Positions 26,432 to 36,400 of a stretch of 64,000 nt of DNA are shown in pieces. Positions within the stretch are counted from its first letter, which is position 1; each line of letters begins with the position of its first letter. The stretch is from Gammaproteobacteria bacterium (GTDB taxonomy: Bacteria; Pseudomonadota; Gammaproteobacteria; Xanthomonadales; SZUA-36): contig JAJFLB010000014.1 in the NCBI GenBank assembly GCA_021772915.1, forward strand, positions 1 to 64,000, written 5' to 3'. A program made the position numbers and the translations under genes. The notes under the pieces were generated by a model. The model searched no databases, had not been told where the DNA came from, and saw nothing but the letters and a program-made list of their open reading frames with translations.

Positions 26432-28741
26432 TCAACCATTGGAATTCAGGCGGTTGAGGATGGCTTCTGGCGTTGCAGGGGTGTCCAATGAGGGTAATTG
26501 TTTGGCACCCGTTTTACTGGCAATGGCCTGGTTGATGGCGCTGTGTACAGAAATTGCCAGCATCAGCGGTGGTTCGCCCACGGCCTTGGAGCGGTGGATG
26601 GTCTTTTCCCTGTTTCTGCCCTTATCCCAGATGCGTACGTTGAACGCTGCAGGAACGTCGCCAATCGTCGGGATTTTGTAAGTCGAAGGGGCGTGGGTGC
26701 GAAGACGGCCCTTTTTGTCCCAGTAAATCTCCTCGGTTGTTAGCCAACCCGCGCCTTGCACGAAGCCGCCTTCGATCTGACCGATGTCGATAGCCGGGTT
26801 CAGGGAGTTGCCGGCGTCATAGAGGATGTCGACCCTTGTGATGCGTTGCTCACCGGTCAGGCAGTCCACTTCGACCTCGGAGACGGCCGCGCCATAAGCA
26901 AAATACAAAAAGGGCCGGCCGCTGAGCGTTTGTGGGTCGTAATTTATTTTTGGTGTGCGGTAGAAGCCGGTTGCAGACAGGGAGATTCGTGCCCGCCAGG
27001 CTTGTTCCGCCAGTTCGGAAAAACTTACTTTGTGCTTGCCGGTGTGTACGTGGTTGGCGGCAAACCTGATATCGGACTTGTCCACAGAAAATTTCTTGCT
27101 GGCAAACTTTATCAGCCGTTTTTTAATTTTGCGAGCAGCTCTCTGGGCCGCCATACCATTCATGTCGGTGCCGGCGGAAGCGGCAGTGGCGGACGTGTTG
27201 GGGACCTTACCAGTGTTCGTAGCGGTAATTTTGATTGTCTCCAGGTCTACCTGGAACTCATCGGCCACGATTTGGGCAATCTTGATCATCAGACCCTGAC
27301 CCATCTCGGTGCCACCGTGATTAAGGTGGACGCTTCCATCCCTGTAGACGTGCACCAGTGCACCGGCTTGGTTCAGAAAGGTGGTCGTAAAAGAAATTCC
27401 GAACTTGGCCGGTGTCAAAGCGATGCCTTTGCGGATAATCGGGCTGTGCCGATTAAAATCTTCGATTTGTTGGCGTCTGTCTTTATACGCAGATGAGTCC
27501 ACCAACTCCCCGATCAACTCGTGCAAGACGTTGTCTTCAACCACCATGTCGTAGGGCGTAACGTTGCGCTCGTTCAGGTCATACAGATTAGCCGTTCGGA
27601 CCGTGAGCGGATCTTTCCCAAGCTCGTGTGCGATCTCGTCCATGACCCGCTCGATACCGAGCATGCCCTGTGGGCCCCCAAACCCGCGGAATGCGGTATT
27701 TGATACCGTATTGGTCTTGCAACGGTAGGATGTGATGGTGACGTCCGACAGAAAATAAGCGTTGTCGCTGTGGAACATGGCGCGGTCAGCGATGGGTCCG
27801 GACAGGTCGGCCGACATGCCACAACGTACGGCGTGCATGAACTCGATTCCGAGGATACGGCCCTGCATGTCGAAACCGACGTCGTAACGGATCAGAAAAT
27901 CGTGCCGTTTCCCGGTGCTGAGCATGTCGTCGTCCCGATCCAGTCTCAGTTTGACGGGGCGACCGGTAGTGTCTGCCATTAAAGCGGCAATGACGGCCCA
28001 CTGTGCTGCCTGGGTTTCCTTCCCGCCAAAGGCGCCACCCATGCGGCGTACTTCGACGGTAATGGCATTATTGGGTCTGCCCAGACAATGGGCGATGATG
28101 TGCTGGACCTCAGACGGGTGCTGGGAGGATGTCAGGACCAACATATCGCCGTCTTCCTGGGGTTGAGCCATGGAGACCTGTCCTTCCAGATAGAAGTGGT
28201 CCTGTCCGCCCGTACGTAGCTTGCCCTGCAAACGATTGGCCGCGGTCTCCAGTGCTGTTTTCGAGTCTCCTCGCTGTATGACCTGAGGGTCGAGCACATA
28301 GGATTCTTGTTCCAGTGCCGTTTCGATATCGAGGACCGCGTCCAGTTCTTCGCATTCGACTATTGCCAGGTGGGCCGCCCGCCTGGCGATCTTGCGGGAT
28401 TTTGCAGCCACTGAAAATATCGGTTGCCCTGCGAACTGGATCAAATCGGTCGCAAGCACAGGTTCGTCTTGCTGCTGTACCGGGCTGATATCGTTGCGGC
28501 CGGGAATATCATCAGCGGTCATGACCCTGACCACACCCGGGTACTGAATAACTGCGGACAGGTCCAAATTGAGGATGCGCGCGTGGGCGTAAGCGCTGGT
28601 GCCCACGTAACAGTGCAGCAGTCCTTCAGGTTCAGGCAGGTCGTCAACATACAAGGCAGTGCCTGAAACGTGTTTGCGGGCGCTGTCGTGGGCGACGCTG
28701 GTGTGGACCTGCCGGGTTGAATCAGGACGATTGTCAGACAT
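26432..28741 (-). CDS. xdhB: Xanthine dehydrogenase, molybdopterin-binding subunit XdhB
   Basis: A 769-residue large subunit that binds the molybdenum cofactor and oxidises hypoxanthine and xanthine to urate. N-terminal ferredoxin-like fold (HVSGTALYVDDLPEPEG). Cofactor motifs: GGAFGGKETQA, AFRGFGGPQGMLGIE, GGTEMGQGLMIK. The catalytic glutamate lies in the C-terminal KAVGEPPLMLA. The length is normal for two-subunit bacterial enzymes. It overlaps xdhA by 8 nt. No XdhC chaperone gene is near; the cofactor would come from the moa genes at 57-61 kb. Confidence 0.95.
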   Translation of the reverse strand: MSDNRPDSTRQVHTSVAHDSARKHVSGTALYVDDLPEPEGLLHCYVGTSAYAHARILNLDLSAVIQYPGVVRVMTADDIPGRNDISPVQQQDEPVLATDLIQFAGQPIFSVAAKSRKIARRAAHLAIVECEELDAVLDIETALEQESYVLDPQVIQRGDSKTALETAANRLQGKLRTGGQDHFYLEGQVSMAQPQEDGDMLVLTSSQHPSEVQHIIAHCLGRPNNAITVEVRRMGGAFGGKETQAAQWAVIAALMADTTGRPVKLRLDRDDDMLSTGKRHDFLIRYDVGFDMQGRILGIEFMHAVRCGMSADLSGPIADRAMFHSDNAYFLSDVTITSYRCKTNTVSNTAFRGFGGPQGMLGIERVMDEIAHELGKDPLTVRTANLYDLNERNVTPYDMVVEDNVLHELIGELVDSSAYKDRRQQIEDFNRHSPIIRKGIALTPAKFGISFTTTFLNQAGALVHVYRDGSVHLNHGGTEMGQGLMIKIAQIVADEFQVDLETIKITATNTGKVPNTSATAASAGTDMNGMAAQRAARKIKKRLIKFASKKFSVDKSDIRFAANHVHTGKHKVSFSELAEQAWRARISLSATGFYRTPKINYDPQTLSGRPFLYFAYGAAVSEVEVDCLTGEQRITRVDILYDAGNSLNPAIDIGQIEGGFVQGAGWLTTEEIYWDKKGRLRTHAPSTYKIPTIGDVPAAFNVRIWDKGRNREKTIHRSKAVGEPPLMLAISVHSAINQAIASKTGAKQLPSLDTPATPEAILNRLNSNG

Positions 28742-30218
28742 CGGCTATGACCGGCACAAAGCGCGATCCCAATCGCACGGGGAATGTGTTGCTGGTATTT
28801 TCAAGGTAAAAACGCTGTAGCAGGTTCTGTGCCACGCGCATCCGGTAGTCGGCACTGGCACGAACATCCGTAATCGGCGTAAAGTCTTCAACAATTGCCG
28901 CCATGGCGCATTCAATGGTCTCCTGGCACCAGGTGTTGCCACTCAGGACCTGTTCACAGGTGGTGGCTCGTTTTGGGGTTTCTGCCATACCGCCGAAACA
29001 GACTCGTGCAGCCATGATCAGGCCGTCATTGACTTGCAGGGAAAATGCAGCACAAACAGAGGATATGTCCTGTTCAAAGCGTTTGGATATTTTGTAAGTA
29101 GCGAAGATCTGTTGAGCCGATGGTAGGGGCAGGAGGATTTGCTCAACACATTCACCGGCGCGCAGGTCCTGTTTGCCATAGCCTATGAAATAGTCTTCAA
29201 GATCGATAGTGCGCTGACCGTGCGCACTGCGCAGTGTTAACCTGGCACCGGCGACGATCAGCCCGGGTGGCATATCACCGATCGGTGAACCGTTGGCGAT
29301 GTTACCGCCTATTGTGCCGGCGTTACGGACCTGGGTGGCGCCTATACGTTCGATCAAGGGCATGAATCCCGGATAGAGTACGGTGATGGCCTCTTTTGCG
29401 TCGGTGTAGGACACCGCAGCACCGATGGAAAGCCAGTCATCGGCGCTATCGATAGCCCCCAATTCCTCTACGGCACCAAGATAAATCACTGACTCCAGCT
29501 CACGCAATTGTTTGGTCACCCACAGACCCACATCGGTTGCGCCAGCGATCATTACGGCATTCGGGTGTTGCTCCAGGAGCGTGCATAACGTTGCCATTGA
29601 ACGGGGTGCGTAAAAATGCCGTTCACCACACACGATCTGCAAAGATTCGACGGTCTGGATTGCCTGTAGTTGTTCTAGTCGCTGTTTTCGCTCGGCAATG
29701 AAACGGTCTTGCCTGTGGGCGGTCAGGACTTGCTCCGCGGCCCGCACAATGGGGGCATAGCCGGTGCAGCGGCACAGATTACCCGCCAGGCCTGATTCAA
29801 TATCGGACCGTGTTTTGGCATTATCAGGGTCATCAAGGAACATGGCGAGCAGTGACATGATGAAACCCGGGGTGCAAAAACCACATTGGGAGCCATGCTG
29901 CGCGACCATCGCCCGCTGAATTTCATGCAGTTCTCCGTGTGGTTCACAGAGGTCTTCGACGGTGAGCAATAACTTGCCGTCAAGGGTCGCCAGGAACTGG
30001 ATGCAGGCATTGACGGCCTGGTAGCGAATACCGTCCCCCCTAAGCTCACCGACAACCACCGTACAGGCACCACAATCACCCTCGGCGCAACCCTCCTTGG
30101 TGCCTCTAAGGGCTTTGCTTTCGCGCAGGTAGTCCAATACGGTCAGGGTGGGATCACAGTGACTGATTTCCTCGATCCGGCCAGCCAGAATGAATCGAAC
30201 GGTAGTGTGCATCGACAA
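28734..30218 (-). CDS. xdhA: Xanthine dehydrogenase, FeS/FAD subunit XdhA
   Basis: A 494-residue small subunit that moves electrons from the Mo centre to NAD. The N-terminal plant-type 2Fe-2S domain has CAEGDCGACTVVV, and the second cluster domain has CGFCTPGFIMSL with CRCTGY. From about residue 200 a FAD-binding domain has IAGATDVGLWV and NAGTIGGNIANGSPIGD, and a CO-dehydrogenase flavoprotein C-terminal domain follows. It is first in the xdhA-xdhB operon. 30219-30442 upstream separates it from a divergent amidase and probably holds both promoters. Confidence 0.95.
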   Translation of the reverse strand: MSMHTTVRFILAGRIEEISHCDPTLTVLDYLRESKALRGTKEGCAEGDCGACTVVVGELRGDGIRYQAVNACIQFLATLDGKLLLTVEDLCEPHGELHEIQRAMVAQHGSQCGFCTPGFIMSLLAMFLDDPDNAKTRSDIESGLAGNLCRCTGYAPIVRAAEQVLTAHRQDRFIAERKQRLEQLQAIQTVESLQIVCGERHFYAPRSMATLCTLLEQHPNAVMIAGATDVGLWVTKQLRELESVIYLGAVEELGAIDSADDWLSIGAAVSYTDAKEAITVLYPGFMPLIERIGATQVRNAGTIGGNIANGSPIGDMPPGLIVAGARLTLRSAHGQRTIDLEDYFIGYGKQDLRAGECVEQILLPLPSAQQIFATYKISKRFEQDISSVCAAFSLQVNDGLIMAARVCFGGMAETPKRATTCEQVLSGNTWCQETIECAMAAIVEDFTPITDVRASADYRMRVAQNLLQRFYLENTSNTFPVRLGSRFVPVIADV

Positions 30219-30442
30219 GTGTCCGCTTAGCCGACCGGAGAGCGGTTGACAACGTCTTGTTTCGTCAGGCTTCCCATACTGTTGTTGCCCGTCCCCAGTG
30301 TGTCATGGTTGCAGCTTGTAGCGACAGTCAATAATGGACTATCTTTGTAGCAGCTCAGATTGTATCAGTTAAGGAACTTCTGATTTACCCTGATTGGAGG
30401 GGATAAACACCCTCGACGATAAACCATACCCCGGAGCCAAAC

Positions 30443-31216
30443 TTGAAAAACATTCGTTGCCTGATCGTTCAAACCCATCTGCATTGGGCCGATGCAGAAG
30501 CCAACCGACGCCATCTGGAAAGTGTGGTAGAGAGCCGGGGGAGCGGCTGTGACCTGGTCGTGCTTCCGGAGACCTTCACCAGTGGATTTCTTGGCGACAG
30601 TGAAGGTGGTCTGGAGAGCATGACGGGTTTGACCCTGGAATGGATGAAATCGCTGGCAAGGGATTTTGATGGCGTGCTTGCCGGCAGTGTGGCGGTGCAA
30701 ACTGAAAAGGGCCCCGTTAACCGGTTCTTATGGGTTCAGCCGGATGGTGACGTCAGGTTCTACGACAAGGTTCACCTTTTTTCATTTGGCGGGGAAGACA
30801 AGCGCTACGTTGCGGGTACAGAGCGGAAAGTGTTTGCCTATCAAGGCTGGCGTGTATGTCCGCAAATTTGTTACGACCTGAGGTTTCCGGTCTGGTGCCG
30901 AAGTCGCGACGATTATGATGTCCTGCTATTCGTTGCTAATTGGCCGAAGCCTCGAACTGCGGCTTGGACAGCCTTGCTCAGGGCCAGAGCAATCGAAAAC
31001 CAGTGCTATGTAATCGGTGTTAATCGTGTGGGTACGGATGGACGCGGTCTGGGGTACGCAGGCGCCAGTGCCGTGTTTGATCCCCTGGGCGAGACCGTAC
31101 TGGATTTGGGTTCAAAAGAGGGCAACGGGGTGGTCGACTTGCAGCTTGAAAAAGTCCAGACCACGAGACGTGACTTACCATTTCAGGCAGATGCTGACAA
31201 CTTCGAGATTCTATAG
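30443..31216 (+). CDS. Nitrilase-family omega-amidase (YafV/NIT2-like)
   Basis: A 257-residue carbon-nitrogen hydrolase. The catalytic triad is visible: E43 in VVLPETFTSGF, K109 in FYDKVHLF, C143 in CPQICYDLRFPVW. The last motif with DLRFPVW is typical of omega-amidases such as YafV, which hydrolyse alpha-ketoglutaramate or alpha-ketosuccinamate, by-products of glutamine or asparagine transamination. The start is TTG after CCGGAG; no ATG fits. It is divergent from xdhA; a link to purine breakdown is possible but unproven. Confidence 0.85.
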   Translation: MKNIRCLIVQTHLHWADAEANRRHLESVVESRGSGCDLVVLPETFTSGFLGDSEGGLESMTGLTLEWMKSLARDFDGVLAGSVAVQTEKGPVNRFLWVQPDGDVRFYDKVHLFSFGGEDKRYVAGTERKVFAYQGWRVCPQICYDLRFPVWCRSRDDYDVLLFVANWPKPRTAAWTALLRARAIENQCYVIGVNRVGTDGRGLGYAGASAVFDPLGETVLDLGSKEGNGVVDLQLEKVQTTRRDLPFQADADNFEIL

Positions 31217-31274
31217 AACCTTTTTACGCGCACCCGGGGGTAGGTATTGACCGGGACCGGCAGTTCTCCCGCCC

Positions 31275-32984
31275 TTATTTACGGTCAGATAACCAGCGCC
31301 ACAAGGCCCCGCGTGGTAATTGCTTGCCGGTGACGTTACCCAACAATGAATGGCTGTCCCGCAAAGTCCACAACATTTGCTTGCGGGCGTTGTCGCGGCC
31401 AGCGAACAGCAGTCGGTCGTTAGCCTGTAGCTCAGTTTCAGGTCCGGGTAGAAACAGTCTTTGTGCGCCACGTTCAAGTGACAGGCAAACACAAGGTAGT
31501 GGCTGATAGTCCTCGCTGCTGCTGTGGCTAATGTGTTCAAGTTGCACATTACGGGATCTCGCCAGTGCAAAGCGGACGTTATCTGCGATATCACCCTCTA
31601 AGGCCAACACCCAGATGTTGGGTGCACGGTCATTCAATACGGCTTTTAGTCTGGTCGCAGTGTGCTCGGCAAACTCATCGTCGGACCTTATCAGATGCTG
31701 CAGGAATGCTTGCAGCAACGGGGTGGTCACAATGGATAAAATCCGGCGTGCCACTATCAGGCTGCGACGGGCGACAAGGTCTGCTCCTGAAGCGTCAAAT
31801 AATTCTTCATTTTGCCGGCGTTCCTGTCGGGCAATAACAAACAAATCGGGGTTGAGTTGCTTCGCGGTCATTACGATGGACAAATTGTCTACATCATCAC
31901 CGGTGGCGGCAATTATCCCAACGGCAGAAATCACACCTGCCTCTTTCAGCGTATGGGCTTGCGTACCTCTTCCCAGCACTGTGAGCTCGTGATCGATGAG
32001 TCTGTCCGCGTGGACGTCGACCACCGTGTATGGCAAACCACTGGCTTGTAGTTGTTCAGTCATTCGGGTGCCAAAGCGCCCGTTACCGCATACTATCCAG
32101 CAGCCCGTGGGCGGTTTTACAACTTCTCGCAATTCGCTGCCCGGCACGCAGATTAGCCAGTCCTGTACCAGGTATTTGATCGGGGAACTCAAAGCCAGTG
32201 AAAATCGCTGTGCAAATATCCGATAGGGGTCAATCACTGAGTCCGTGCCAAATGAGGCCATGTTGTCACTTACACGTTGGTTTTCACTGCGTGCGAGAAC
32301 TATCAATTCCGGTCGCAGTAATTTAACGGTAATGGCAATCGTAAGGTTGGAGTGATCGTCATTGGTTGAAGCTATGACACCCCTGCAGTTCTCACGCTGC
32401 AGACCGGCCAACTCCAGCATGTGGCGGTCACGGGCACGACCGGCCAATGCAGGGACGCGTGCATGCTGACTTTCCAGTGACATCAGACGCACCGTATTTT
32501 CGTCACGTTCTATCACCACAGCCCGTATGCCACGTGCCAACAATCCAGAAACAATCATGCTGCCGGTGTTACCAAATCCACAAACGATAAAAAAGGGCTC
32601 CTTTAACCACCTGACCTGTCTGCTGAAGCGACTGCGGTGAAACGCGGCCTGAAACTGCTTATCAAGAAACAGCCCCAGTAAAGTGCCGATGGAATACAGC
32701 CACGCGACGACGTTGGGTAACAACAACGCGTAGACCAGCATACGTTGCGCCGGGGTAAAGCTGTAGGGTATTTCCCCGAATCCGATGGTGCTTTGCAGGA
32801 TGGCCATGAAATAGGCAGCATCCAGAAAAGTCATGCGGTACGGAACGCCCGCAGCATCGACCCCGGGTACTGTGACCATGGCCAGTGTTGAGAAAAAGTA
32901 GACCAGCACCAGGACGATTAACGGCGTACGCATACGTCGCATCGTCATCCAGACGATGTCGTTCATTGGTGAATGGCGGGGCAA
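31275..32984 (-). CDS. Potassium channel with two RCK (TrkA-N/TrkA-C) modules
   Basis: A 569-residue membrane protein. Residues about 20-40 and 80-107 are transmembrane helices flanking a pore loop with the filter TIGFG (66-70). Two cytoplasmic nucleotide-binding RCK units follow, opening with FFIVCGFGNTGSMIVSGLL (about 131) and CWIVCGNGRFGTRMTEQL (about 295), and a C-terminal TrkA-C-like part follows (PGPETELQANDRLLFAGR). This matches two-RCK potassium channels or castor/pollux-like channels in which ligand binding gates the pore. It is cotranscribed with the small membrane protein 15 bp upstream. Confidence 0.88.
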   Translation of the reverse strand: MPRHSPMNDIVWMTMRRMRTPLIVLVLVYFFSTLAMVTVPGVDAAGVPYRMTFLDAAYFMAILQSTIGFGEIPYSFTPAQRMLVYALLLPNVVAWLYSIGTLLGLFLDKQFQAAFHRSRFSRQVRWLKEPFFIVCGFGNTGSMIVSGLLARGIRAVVIERDENTVRLMSLESQHARVPALAGRARDRHMLELAGLQRENCRGVIASTNDDHSNLTIAITVKLLRPELIVLARSENQRVSDNMASFGTDSVIDPYRIFAQRFSLALSSPIKYLVQDWLICVPGSELREVVKPPTGCWIVCGNGRFGTRMTEQLQASGLPYTVVDVHADRLIDHELTVLGRGTQAHTLKEAGVISAVGIIAATGDDVDNLSIVMTAKQLNPDLFVIARQERRQNEELFDASGADLVARRSLIVARRILSIVTTPLLQAFLQHLIRSDDEFAEHTATRLKAVLNDRAPNIWVLALEGDIADNVRFALARSRNVQLEHISHSSSEDYQPLPCVCLSLERGAQRLFLPGPETELQANDRLLFAGRDNARKQMLWTLRDSHSLLGNVTGKQLPRGALWRWLSDRK

Positions 32985-32998
32985 GAGCTTTTCGCCCG

Positions 32999-33382
32999 CT
33001 AACGGCGGATACTGATGGTTTCTGCAATCAACAGAGTTACAGAAACCAGATTTGCCAACAAGGCGCCACCGGACAGCGAAACGATGCGGGAAATAATTTC
33101 CGCAGAAATACCAGGCTCAGAGACGTTGGCTGCCCAGGTCCAAATTCCCGCGGCGATTAATAGCTGCAAATCAGCGACCAGGCTGGTGGCCAGTAAAACC
33201 GCTCCCATTTGGGATCGGTCGCCAAACTTCAAAATCGTGGCGATCAGGCTGACCGCCAATGCGGCGGCCAACTCCAGGCCATCGTGGTGCTCCGGGTTAT
33301 CAATGTCACCAATAAAAAAACCAAAGTTGAGCGTGAGTGCCAGGACGATAAAAAAGGCGAACATTACTTTTTCAAAATTCAC
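32999..33382 (-). CDS. DUF6394-like small membrane protein
   Basis: A 127-residue protein with about three or four hydrophobic helices and the charged loop GDIDNPEHHDGLELAAAL followed by TILKFGDRSQMGAVLLATS. I recall this pattern as a small conserved proteobacterial family (DUF6394) often placed next to RCK potassium channels. The adjacency, same strand and 14-bp gap here fit that. A role as channel partner or ion-homeostasis accessory is inference; no catalytic motif is seen. Confidence 0.75.
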   Translation of the reverse strand: MNFEKVMFAFFIVLALTLNFGFFIGDIDNPEHHDGLELAAALAVSLIATILKFGDRSQMGAVLLATSLVADLQLLIAAGIWTWAANVSEPGISAEIISRIVSLSGGALLANLVSVTLLIAETISIRR

Positions 33383-33414
33383 GGCAGATTGCTCCTTTTT
33401 CTGTTGATTCCAGC

Positions 33415-33481
33415 GTAGGAGTGACGACCGGGGTCATCGCGAACATAAAAGGTTCCCGACGAGCAAGCTCGTCGGTCCTAC
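33415..33481. repeat. Inverted REP pair between DUF6394 gene and M16 peptidase
   Basis: A diverged forward copy (33415-33443, GTAGGAGTGACGACC, ending GCGAA) and a canonical inverted copy (33453-33481, TTCCCGACGAGC to TCCTAC) are separated by 9 bp. The pair lies just upstream of the DUF6394 gene and just past the peptidase stop. Confidence 0.85.
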
Positions 33482-33485
33482 AGGC

Positions 33486-36236
33486 CTATTCTATGATATT
33501 ACCATCCACATCCATGATGGCGACCTCGCCCAGGTTCATACCACGAATTTTTTCTTCGATTTCCGTACGGTCACCAACGATCAGCCAGGTCAACTTTTCT
33601 GGATGCAACACCTGCTCCGCTGCACCTTGTACATTTTCAAGATTGATTGATGCATAACGTGTCTTGAGTGTGGAGACGTAATCGTCAGAGCGTCCAAAGC
33701 GCTGGTTTGACAGCAAGGCACGCATTACGGCTCTACCGGTCTCGTATTGGCCGGGTAGACTGTTGACATTGTTGTGTACGCTCTTTTTCAGTTCATCCAC
33801 GGTTGCGGGTCTGGTGGCAATGTACTGCTCAAATTCACGCCCAAGCTCCTGCAAAGACTCTTTCGTTTTATCCGTTTGTACGGGTGCGTAAGCCATCCAT
33901 GGCCGCTGACCGCGTGCGTCGAACATAAATGTATAAGCGCCATAAGACCAGGCCTTGTCTTCCCGCAGATTCATATTCACACGCGCACTGAACTGACCAC
34001 CGAGTATGTCATTCATGGTCGTAATATCCAGGTTACTGTCTACACCGGTAGGCGGGGCAATGTGACCACCCAGTATCAGGGATTGTGGTGAATCCGGTTT
34101 GTCGATAATAAATACGCGGCCGCCGGCGGGAAGGTCAACCTCCGCCAGGTTTTTGGCGGGTACCTTATTACCATTTTCTCGCCAGTTACCAAAGGCCTCT
34201 TCAAGCAGTGGCAGAATTTCTTGCATGTTGGTGTCCCCGACTATAAACAAGGTGCCGTTGCTGGGGCGTAGCCAGGTTTCATGAAATGCCTGCAAATCGT
34301 CACGTGTCAGTGACTTGATCGAGTCTTCAGTTCCTGATCCCGTCAGGGGAATGCCGTAAGCGTGGTCGTTTCCGTAAAGTAAGGGCGGCAGGTTGCGGAG
34401 GGCAAGCGCAACCGGCCGGCTCTTCTCCTGCTTAATCTGTGCCAGCCAACGCGGACGCAGACGATCAATTTCGGTTTGAGTAAAAGCCGGGTTGCGGACA
34501 ACGTCGGCAAACAACGTCAGGGACTCGGAGAGTTTGTCATGAATTGCGGACAGACTCAGTGTCGACATGTCGAGGTTCGAGTTGGTAGAAATGTTGGCAC
34601 CCAGCTTTTCGGCCTCAAGACTGATATCCAGTGCAGAACGTTTCCTGGTGCCTTCATCCATCATGGAGAGGGTGAAGTCCGCTGTGCCCAGTTTGCCGAA
34701 GGAATCCGCGGCATAACCCGCGTCAAACTGCAGCGAGATATTGACGACGGGTACGGCGTGGCGTTCCGCAAGCACCACGTCCAGTCCGTTTTGTAACTTG
34801 GCGCGTTGAACCTCCGGAAAGCTCAGGTCGGGAAGCTCGCCCACCGGTGGCAGACCTTTGCTGCGGTCAACTTGCGAGGCGCCGACGCTGTGCTCTGCAA
34901 ACGGCACCACATCGAGCTGGTAACGGCCAGTGCCCAGCCACTTGTCTGCGACTGACCGTACAGCCTCTGTGTCTGCCTCGTTCATCCAGTCAATACTGGT
35001 CTTGAAAAAGCCCGGATCACCGGCGTATAACTCGCCTCTTGCCAGTGCAGTGGCCTTGCCGGAAAAGCCCCCGATCTGTTCCAGTCCGCGAATCAAGGTC
35101 GCATTGGTGTTTGCCTTGACACGACTTAGCTCCTGGCTTGTAGGACCCTTGTCCCGAAAAAGGGCCATCTCGGTGTCAATGATGTCGTTGACTTCATCCA
35201 GTGATGAACCTTCCTTGAGTGTTGTGTCAATTGTGAACATGCTTGCCAGTTCATGGTCTTCGACAGACACGGAAACATTGGTCGCCAACTGGCTTTTGTA
35301 AACCAGTGCCTGGTACAGACGGGAGTTCTTGCCCGTGCCCAATACAGAGGCAGCCAGGCCCAGTTGGATGTTCGCTTTTTCCGTACGACCGGGAACCGCC
35401 CAAATGCGGTAGCTGCGGGTGTGGGGAACACGGTCATACATGAGCTCACGACTATCCCTCGTGTGTTCCGGAATCATGGCCTGCATGCGTTTGACAGGTG
35501 GGCCGGATGGGATGTCTCCGAAGTATTTTTCTGTCAGGGTGCGGGCCGTTTCCGTGTCAATATCACCAGCGAGCACCAGTACAGTATTTGCTGCACCGTA
35601 ATAGTCTTTGAACCATTGGTGTACATCGTCCAGCACAGCGGCGTCCAGGTCGGCCATTGAACCAATGGTGCTGTGTCGATAAGGGTGACCCGGTGGGAAC
35701 ACACCTTCCAGTTGTCGGTATTCAACCAGGCCGTACGGTTGCGAATCACCCTGGCGTTTTTCATTTTGCACAACGCCACGCTGCTCATCCAGTTTTTCCT
35801 GGGTGATGGCGCCCAGCAGATGGCCCATGCGGTCCGATTCCAGCCACAGCGTCATATCCAGGGCCGGTGTGGGTACGTTTTCGAAGTAATTGGTGCGGTC
35901 AAACCAGGTCGTGCCGTTCATGGCGGTTGCGCCGACTTGTTCAAGTGGCTCAAAAAACTCACCGTCGTGATTTTCAGAACCATTAAACATCAGGTGCTCG
36001 AACAAGTGTGCAAAGCCGGTTTTTCCGCTTGGCTCGTCCTTGGAGCCCACGTGATACCACATACTGACGGCGACAATTGGGGCCTTGCGGTCTTCATGGA
36101 CAACGACCGTAAGACCGTTTTTCAGTTTGAATTTATCAAACGGGATATCGATCCCGGCAGCACCGGCTGCCAATGCCGCGTTGGCGGATAACGTAGCAGT
36201 TAAAAGCATGGCTTGGATGGGTCGCAAAAACTTCAT
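33486..36236 (-). CDS. Periplasmic M16 (insulinase/pitrilysin) zinc peptidase
   Basis: A 916-residue secreted peptidase. A signal peptide occupies residues 1-24. The inverted zinc motif HLFEH (H77, E80, H81) and the third ligand in VVQNEKRQ (E159) make the N-terminal M16 unit catalytic. A second M16-like half begins near residue 490 (KLQNGLDVVLAERHAVPVVN) and lacks the motif, as is usual for two-domain M16 enzymes. Probable periplasmic degradation of peptides or signal-peptide fragments. Its upstream neighbour (csiV-mfd) lies on the same strand but 164 bp away, so it has its own transcript or reads through. Confidence 0.92.
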   Translation of the reverse strand: MKFLRPIQAMLLTATLSANAALAAGAAGIDIPFDKFKLKNGLTVVVHEDRKAPIVAVSMWYHVGSKDEPSGKTGFAHLFEHLMFNGSENHDGEFFEPLEQVGATAMNGTTWFDRTNYFENVPTPALDMTLWLESDRMGHLLGAITQEKLDEQRGVVQNEKRQGDSQPYGLVEYRQLEGVFPPGHPYRHSTIGSMADLDAAVLDDVHQWFKDYYGAANTVLVLAGDIDTETARTLTEKYFGDIPSGPPVKRMQAMIPEHTRDSRELMYDRVPHTRSYRIWAVPGRTEKANIQLGLAASVLGTGKNSRLYQALVYKSQLATNVSVSVEDHELASMFTIDTTLKEGSSLDEVNDIIDTEMALFRDKGPTSQELSRVKANTNATLIRGLEQIGGFSGKATALARGELYAGDPGFFKTSIDWMNEADTEAVRSVADKWLGTGRYQLDVVPFAEHSVGASQVDRSKGLPPVGELPDLSFPEVQRAKLQNGLDVVLAERHAVPVVNISLQFDAGYAADSFGKLGTADFTLSMMDEGTRKRSALDISLEAEKLGANISTNSNLDMSTLSLSAIHDKLSESLTLFADVVRNPAFTQTEIDRLRPRWLAQIKQEKSRPVALALRNLPPLLYGNDHAYGIPLTGSGTEDSIKSLTRDDLQAFHETWLRPSNGTLFIVGDTNMQEILPLLEEAFGNWRENGNKVPAKNLAEVDLPAGGRVFIIDKPDSPQSLILGGHIAPPTGVDSNLDITTMNDILGGQFSARVNMNLREDKAWSYGAYTFMFDARGQRPWMAYAPVQTDKTKESLQELGREFEQYIATRPATVDELKKSVHNNVNSLPGQYETGRAVMRALLSNQRFGRSDDYVSTLKTRYASINLENVQGAAEQVLHPEKLTWLIVGDRTEIEEKIRGMNLGEVAIMDVDGNIIE

Positions 36237-36366
36237 GGTTTTATCTCCGATGAGCTAATGTGCCAGACGGGTGAGAATACCCGCACCGCGGGAAAATAGG
36301 TGCTTATCATGCCCTCATCCAGGCGTGCTGAACAGCCTCGAAAGTCATGCATGGCTTATTTTCAGG

Positions 36367-36388
36367 CACACCAGCGCAGACTGGTGTG
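36367..36388 (-). terminator. Hairpin downstream of csiV-mfd
   Basis: Perfect 8-bp stem CACACCAG / CTGGTGTG with a 6-nt loop, 12 bp after the csiV stop. There is no T run, so termination is only possible; it may stabilise the 3' end. Confidence 0.3.
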
Positions 36389-36400
36389 TGAGAACGGCCC

